Shown here: one piece after another, positions 32,334 to 36,683 of the stretch | How positions within the stretch are numbered: the first letter of the stretch is position 1 | Layout of the letters: each line of letters opens with the position of its first letter | Origin: JBPOIC01 sp052034865 | GTDB lineage: Bacteria > UBA10199 > JADFYH01 | Direction of reading: 5' to 3' | NCBI GenBank assembly: GCA_052034865.1 | Contig: JBPOIC010000047.1 | Location: 1 to 36,683, forward strand | DNA length: 36,683 nt | Program-made: the position numbers and the translations under genes | The notes under the pieces: model-generated | Database searches by the model: none | Seen by the model: the letters and a program-made list of their open reading frames with translations, nothing else | What the model was told of the DNA's origin: nothing

Positions 32334-33719
32334 CTAACGGTTTCTTTTTCCTCCACCTTGCACCATGTGTAAGCGTTGCTTGACGGGGGCCTGTTGTCCC
32401 TCAAGCACATTGAGGATGGCCTCTTCGTCGTTTGCGGCCTTTTTAATTTTCGCTTCATCGCGGGCAACCACATCGCGGGTCATTTCAATTCCATAAGAAG
32501 ACAAAATGGCTGATAACTCATCGAAGCGCTCTTCAATCGATGATTTGACGGAGTAAAATCCGTGTTTAGCTGCTTTGGCACGGTTCCAGAAAGCGAAGGG
32601 ATTCATGTCAAAGAAAGTGAAATCATCTTCTTTGGGTTCGATGAGGATGACATCGCCTTTGAAATCTTTATTTTGCTGGTATTGTTCAATGTCGTAGAGC
32701 AGGCGTGAGTGGTAAAGCGTTCTGAAAACCTGGTTGAACACCCCAAAGATCCCTGTATCGGTAATTCTTCGATCGTTGGTGATGTAGCGATCACCTTCGC
32801 GAATATAATCCAGATTGACCAGATTTTTGAAGGGCCGGAAAGGATTATAGCAGATGATCAGATCCGCTCCTTTTTGAATGGCAATATCGATGCTCGCTGT
32901 TTGTCTGACTCCTCCATCAATATAATCCACGCCTTTGATGCGTGCAGGCTTGTAAAAGCCTGGCAAGGCTGTTGAGCCCATTACCGCTTCAGAAATGAGT
33001 ACGTCGTTTCTTTCATCCCATCCAAAAATCACACGCTCGGAGGTATCGAGCTCCATTGCACAGATGTAAAGTTCTTTGCCGCGAACTTTTTTCAAGACCT
33101 TAAATGAGTTGGATAAGCGGTTGTTTCGGATCTGTTCCCGCAGATATTTTTCGATTCCCCGGTTATCGAAAACCCCGCTCGGAAGAGTAGAGAGAATGAG
33201 AGGGATGCCGCGCTTGGAATACACCGAACGGGCGATGGGGCGTATCAGGGATTCATAATTGGAATAGTTTGGATCTTTGAAAAAGCGGAGCATTCCGTCG
33301 CGTATGGTGCTGGAAAGTCGAGGGAACGATGAAATGAAATTGATGATGATGCCTGGAAAATAGGTAAAAGTTTCGTAGAGATATTTTAAGGGACGTTCGA
33401 TAAATTCGACATAGTTGGGATAGTAAAGATCGAGAGGTGACAGCTGCTGAAAACGCTCGCTGGTACCATCCAGGCTTTTCAGCATTTCTTCTGGAGAAAT
33501 TCCACCCGCCAGAGGAACGGCCAAAAATCCACCGGCTGAGATTCCGATATACATGTCAAAATCGGTTACCTTTTTGTTCACCAAAAAATCATTTAAGGCC
33601 TTTAAACCTCCAGCCTTGTACGCGCCCCCCGAAACAGCGCCACCCGCAAGCACCAGGGCTGTTTTTGCATGGGTTTTTTTCTTCGAAAGATCGCTTTTTT
33701 GAATAATCGTAATTCCCAT
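32334..33719 (-). CDS. Patatin-like phospholipase
   Basis: Patatin-family enzymes are Ser-Asp dyad acyl hydrolases that cut membrane lipids or lipid esters. The 461-residue protein shows the oxyanion glycine loop AGGAVSGGAYKAGGL (25-39), nucleophile elbow GISAG with S61, and catalytic D268 in DGG-V. It also has the SEAVMGSTALPGFYKP segment typical before that Asp. No signal peptide is seen, so it acts inside the cell or leaves by another route. The C-terminal ~60 residues are charged and end in a basic GGGKRNR tail. A strong AGGAG Shine-Dalgarno lies 6 bases before the ATG. It follows the exported TPR gene by 213 bases on the same strand and ends at its own terminator. The substrate cannot be deduced. 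Confidence 0.92.
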   Translation of the reverse strand: MGITIIQKSDLSKKKTHAKTALVLAGGAVSGGAYKAGGLKALNDFLVNKKVTDFDMYIGISAGGFLAVPLAGGISPEEMLKSLDGTSERFQQLSPLDLYYPNYVEFIERPLKYLYETFTYFPGIIINFISSFPRLSSTIRDGMLRFFKDPNYSNYESLIRPIARSVYSKRGIPLILSTLPSGVFDNRGIEKYLREQIRNNRLSNSFKVLKKVRGKELYICAMELDTSERVIFGWDERNDVLISEAVMGSTALPGFYKPARIKGVDYIDGGVRQTASIDIAIQKGADLIICYNPFRPFKNLVNLDYIREGDRYITNDRRITDTGIFGVFNQVFRTLYHSRLLYDIEQYQQNKDFKGDVILIEPKEDDFTFFDMNPFAFWNRAKAAKHGFYSVKSSIEERFDELSAILSSYGIEMTRDVVARDEAKIKKAANDEEAILNVLEGQQAPVKQRLHMVQGGGKRNR

Positions 33720-33932
33720 AAAGTCTCCTATGAAGTTTTGACGCGAAATCCCATTCTAAGCCTTCTCCATTGGCAGCCCAAGATAAAATTCACGGGAGAG
33801 AAGGGCCTGTTAAAAAGGGCTTAATTTTGAAGCTGTATATATGCGTTCTTAGGAGGAGGATTATTGATTGTAAAGTGGGAATTCTTATCTCAGGATCGTT
33901 TGGCCCTCTGAAATTCATCATCTTTAGTGGCT

Positions 33933-35054
33933 TTAAAAGCGACTTCCTCTGAGCTTTTTCATTTCTCTTAAGGGTGTCGGATCATTCGAATAAAGATGAT
34001 AGGCCTCTTTAAAATGCTCATAAGCCTTGTCTTTTTGCCCTTCTTTCAAGTCCAGATATCCCAGGTTCGTGTGTGCATACGATGCCCACGCGGGAGCGGG
34101 TTGTGTTTTTAGAAATTCCTCAAACATTCTGCGGGCTTCTGCCAGTTTTTTTTCTTTAAAATAAAAGGTCCCTTTAAAAAATCGGGCAACTTTGATCTCG
34201 GGGTTTTGCTGCAGGATAGTATCTGCCATCTGATGGGCTTCTTTAAAACTTCCCCGCAGAGAGTAAAAATCGGCCAGAAGATTTTTGGCGATCACGTTTT
34301 CGGGATAGTTTTTTAAGATAGTTTCAAGGACGGGAATGGCTTTTTGATGATTTTTGGATTCCAGATAACAAAACGCCAGAGAAACCTGTGACAGGGCTCC
34401 CGCGATATGGCCGGTGGTTAAGGATTTTTCGATTTGCTGAAGCCCTTGAGGGCGTTTGTCGGAGAAAAAGGGAAGAAATTTGATTCGATTGGTAAACACG
34501 CTTCTCCAGTAATCATACATTCCCAACCCCAGATAGGCATCGCCAAAGCTAGGATCTTTCTCAAGTGTCTGATTCATGAGTTTTTTGGCGAGATTGGCCT
34601 GGCGCAAGGCCTTGAAAGGCGCATCTTTTCGCATGAGATAAAACCCACGCACCCCTGCCGAGGCGCCCGCGATAAAAAGATCAAAGGCCTGAGGCGCACT
34701 CGCCTCTTGCACCTGATCGACGTATTTTTCATTTTCTTTGGAGATCGCCTCAAATTCCTTATCGAAACTAAAATCATAATTTTCAAACATCCTCGCCTGC
34801 CAGATAGCCATTTGACCAAAAGTTCCGAGAAGAGCCGTCGAAGGTTGATCGGTAAGACCTTTAAAATAATTCAAGGCCTCTTCATATTTTCGGTGAAAAA
34901 CCAGATCGCGGCCGATCATGGCTTTTTTCTCAAGCTCTGCCTGAGAAGGCTGGGAGGTGGAAGGAGTTTGGGCGAGGGAAGTGGAGAAATTAATGAGCAG
35001 GATGAGAAAAACAAAAATAGGAATAAATTGGATGAGGGTTTTGTTTTTTCGCAA
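33933..35054 (-). CDS. Exported TPR-repeat protein
   Basis: The 373-residue product has a Sec signal peptide (MRKNK, hydrophobic to about 26, likely cleavage after SLAQ). TPR repeats follow, with the G-Y-x-x-L and A-x-x-x-F patterns clearest at about 165-180, 215-330 and 335-362 (for example AYLGLGMYDYW, NLLADFYSLRGSFKEA and TNLGYLDLKEGQKDKAYEHF). Such proteins usually act as periplasmic or outer-membrane-facing scaffolds. The region around 100-160 is not TPR-like and may be a family-specific part. There are no lipobox cysteines. It lies upstream of the patatin gene on the same strand, with a 213-base gap, so a joint role is possible but unproven. Confidence 0.85.
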   Translation of the reverse strand: MRKNKTLIQFIPIFVFLILLINFSTSLAQTPSTSQPSQAELEKKAMIGRDLVFHRKYEEALNYFKGLTDQPSTALLGTFGQMAIWQARMFENYDFSFDKEFEAISKENEKYVDQVQEASAPQAFDLFIAGASAGVRGFYLMRKDAPFKALRQANLAKKLMNQTLEKDPSFGDAYLGLGMYDYWRSVFTNRIKFLPFFSDKRPQGLQQIEKSLTTGHIAGALSQVSLAFCYLESKNHQKAIPVLETILKNYPENVIAKNLLADFYSLRGSFKEAHQMADTILQQNPEIKVARFFKGTFYFKEKKLAEARRMFEEFLKTQPAPAWASYAHTNLGYLDLKEGQKDKAYEHFKEAYHLYSNDPTPLREMKKLRGSRF

Positions 35055-35186
35055 AGGGCCTCCTCGTGTTTGGCAACTCCTTACCAGTATCAGATTGCGA
35101 AGGGGGTTGAAAACAAGGCAAATGTTTGGGGGACGTGAGTGAGGAGATTGAAAGGCTGCAGGTTATCTGGAGTGTCCGCTATTATC

Positions 35187-35894
35187 TTAATCCCTTAATC
35201 CATTAAATGGGTCCGGAAGAAGTAGCTCTGCGAGCTTGAGTTGGAGTGGTCCCAAATTCCTGAGAAGATCAGCTTCCCACTTTTTATCGCCTTGTCTCCT
35301 GGCTTTATGAACGGCACTTTCAAGATTTTTGATATTTTCTCGAAGGCGGGCTTCTGCTTCTTTATTATAGGACGGTTTTGATTTTAGTATTCCCAAGAGG
35401 TTCGTTCCCGCTGTTACAAGCCTTGCGCGGTATCCCTCAATTTTATAGGGGTTTTCATTCTCATCTGTGCTTATGCGTTTTATTGCATCGGTATAGATGG
35501 CAAGACTTACCCAAAAGGTCTTTCGGATATCTTTTTCATCAAGGTAGGGATTTTGGTCATCTTTTGAAATATTTCGGTTCGTATAGTTCTCTAATTGGTG
35601 CTCAGATAAATATCCTAGAATTCTATCAACCTCATCATGGATGTTCTTAAACTTAGGTTCTAAGAGCTCGGCCAATCTTGTTTCAGCAGTTACATAAGAA
35701 TCGAATGCGCTTTTGATTCTTTTTTGCGTTTCATCGCTTACAGGTTTTTCTTTATTTTCTGCTTCTAAAAGAGCCTTTGCAATTTTCAATCCTGCCATGG
35801 CCCCTGTTATGTCCAGATCTTCGCTTTTCAAGGTTTTTTCAAAATGTTCAGCAAGTTTAGCTTGACCTGGGGTTAGTTTTATCTTGTCGCCCAT
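35187..35894 (-). CDS. Helical protein of unknown function
   Basis: I do not recognise this protein. From the ATG at 35894 it has 235 residues, almost all polar alpha helix, starting MGDKIKLTPGQAKLAEHFEK. It has no cysteines, signal peptide or membrane segment. The start is decided by a very strong GAGGAGG Shine-Dalgarno 5 bases before this ATG. The open frame runs 60 codons further upstream, but that part lies in a dispersed repeat and is not coding. The more AT-rich sequence compared with neighbouring housekeeping genes and the flanking repeat hint at an accessory gene. The next gene on the strand (TPR protein) starts 132 bases later. Confidence 0.75.
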   Translation of the reverse strand: MGDKIKLTPGQAKLAEHFEKTLKSEDLDITGAMAGLKIAKALLEAENKEKPVSDETQKRIKSAFDSYVTAETRLAELLEPKFKNIHDEVDRILGYLSEHQLENYTNRNISKDDQNPYLDEKDIRKTFWVSLAIYTDAIKRISTDENENPYKIEGYRARLVTAGTNLLGILKSKPSYNKEAEARLRENIKNLESAVHKARRQGDKKWEADLLRNLGPLQLKLAELLLPDPFNGLRD

Positions 35895-35989
35895 ATTTCC
35901 TCCTCGTGATTTGATTCGATTTTCCTTCTTAAACCGTTCTCGACCGAGTTTTAAAGAAGTTGCTTGTAAAATTTTGGGGCAAGGATTTG

Positions 35990-36150
35990 CTCTTTGGATT
36001 GCTTCGCTCCGCTCTGTTTTGCTCGCAAAGACGAAGGTCGTCATTGCCCTGATCATAGGGCGGCGAATCGCCATATGCCCCTACTTCTGGATTCTGACGG
36101 GCGACTCATGAGTCATCCCTTTTTCTTCTGCCTTCTGACTTCTTTCCTCA
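35990..36150 (+). repeat. Composite intergenic repeat, copy C
   Basis: This contains GGATTGCTTCGCTCCGCTC with CGCAAAGACG and CGTCATTGCC (35996-36047), matching the last module of copy A. GGCGA-A-TCGCC and GCCCCTAC follow, then the perfect 12-base palindrome GACTCATGAGTC (36103-36114) preceded by GGGC. A TTCTGCCTTCTGACTTC tract runs into the 3' end of the glutathione synthetase gene. The first module is of the widespread GCAATCC/CGTCATTGCGAG type of bacterial dispersed repeat. Confidence 0.75.
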
Positions 36151-36683
36151 TCCTTTCACAAATTCCTCAATTTTATTCTCCAGAAAATCAACAACCCTTC
36201 CCACGGTTTGAATTCCTTGCGCCTCTTCGATCTCACGCAGCCCCATGGGCGAGGTCACATTGATCTCAGTCACTTTCTCCCCAATCAAATCCAGACCGAT
36301 GAAATACAGACCTTCATCTTTTAATTTCGTCCCTATCTCTTCGGCGATTTTGCGCTCACGCGTCGTCAGGTCGCAGGCCTGCAAACACCCGCCGCTATGC
36401 AGGTTTGCACGGTGATCTCCTTGTTGCGGGACACGGATAAAATATCCCAGGATTTCACCATCCAAAATCATCACACGCTTATCTCCCTCCTCTGCCTTGG
36501 GCAGGTATTCCTGGCAGACAATAAACCCCGCACCTTCCCGCGACAAAAGCTCCCAGGCGACCTTGAGATTCGAATCGTCCTTTTTAAGAAGAAAAACACC
36601 GCGCCCACCGGAGCTGTTGAGGGGCTTGAGTACGATGCCGGAAGGATGTTTTTTCGCAAAAGCCCTCAAAGGAGCTAGCTGGC
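36148..36683 (-). CDS. gshB: Glutathione synthetase, C-terminal part (5' end outside the window)
   Basis: GshB joins gamma-glutamylcysteine and glycine using ATP. About 178 C-terminal residues are visible; the frame is open through the right window edge, so the apparent TTG start at 36669 is not real. The ATP-grasp motifs are IVLKPLNSSGGRGVF and EGDKRVMILDGEILGYFIRVP. After them come the glycine-rich loop region HRANLHSGG and the metal/substrate end FIGLDLIGEKVTEINVTSPMG, a close match to the GshB signature. A related ATP-grasp ligase is the only alternative, and the INVTSPMG segment argues for GshB. gshA is not in view. The 3' end runs into the composite repeat. Confidence 0.9.
   Translation of the reverse strand, partial: QLAPLRAFAKKHPSGIVLKPLNSSGGRGVFLLKKDDSNLKVAWELLSREGAGFIVCQEYLPKAEEGDKRVMILDGEILGYFIRVPQQGDHRANLHSGGCLQACDLTTRERKIAEEIGTKLKDEGLYFIGLDLIGEKVTEINVTSPMGLREIEEAQGIQTVGRVVDFLENKIEEFVKG

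Noticed and set aside
34434..35138. Plus-strand open frame of 234 codons
   Set aside because: It is antisense to the TPR protein gene, with basic, Ile/Phe-rich shadow composition and no ribosome binding site. The minus-strand gene has a signal peptide and TPR motifs.

Overview
The window reads as a stretch of chromosome from a Gram-negative bacterium of moderate GC content. The closest overall resemblance is to environmental lineages formerly lumped in the Deltaproteobacteria. This is inferred from a stand-alone F0 gene block (atpZ-like, atpI-like, atpB, atpE), a c subunit with an N-terminal leader, the rplU-rpmA-obgE-proB order, signal-peptide-bearing TPR proteins, and GCAATCC/TTCTG-type intergenic repeats. 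I cannot place it more finely from sequence alone. Nothing resembling a phage, a CRISPR array or an insertion sequence was seen.

Layout. Positions 1-10802 (+) hold most of one giant gene, open at the left window edge. Its product of about 3,600 residues has a helical solenoid-like first third. This is followed by an array of about eight winged-helix-like modules, two copies of a duplicated ~100-residue helical domain, long Pro/Ala linkers, and two hydrophobic segments at the extreme C-terminus. Positions 10867-13065 (-) carry an orphan Phd/YefM antitoxin and, before it, the F0 ATP synthase genes closed by a strong terminator. A tRNA-Glu(CTC) follows at 13268-13340 (+). After it come a doubtful or broken small gene, a VanW-glycosyltransferase fusion (14125-15873, +), a 663-base repeat-bearing gap, and a long Ala-rich coiled-coil protein (16537-18522, +).

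Positions 18650-24782 (-) are conserved housekeeping genes: rplU, rpmA, obgE (ribosome), proB (proline synthesis), a SAM-dependent methyltransferase, and uvrB (excision repair). A large glutamate synthase gene (25115-29680, +) runs divergently from rplU and ends in a perfect 12-bp stem terminator. Positions 29845-36683 (-) then hold a small secreted protein, uvrC, a patatin-like lipase, an exported TPR protein, an unknown helical protein, and the C-terminal part of glutathione synthetase, cut by the right edge.

How the genes work together: UvrB and UvrC are two parts of the same nucleotide-excision nuclease but lie about 10 kb apart. GltB supplies glutamate, the substrate of both ProB and the pathway to glutathione. 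bL21, bL27 and Obg act on the large ribosomal subunit. The accessory material (giant protein, coiled-coil protein, 235-residue protein, VanW fusion) has no recognised partners in the window.

The most interesting signals are the modular giant protein, a composite intergenic repeat present three times with compensated palindromes, hairpins placed directly before the Shine-Dalgarno of atpE and rplU, and the VanW-glycosyltransferase fusion.
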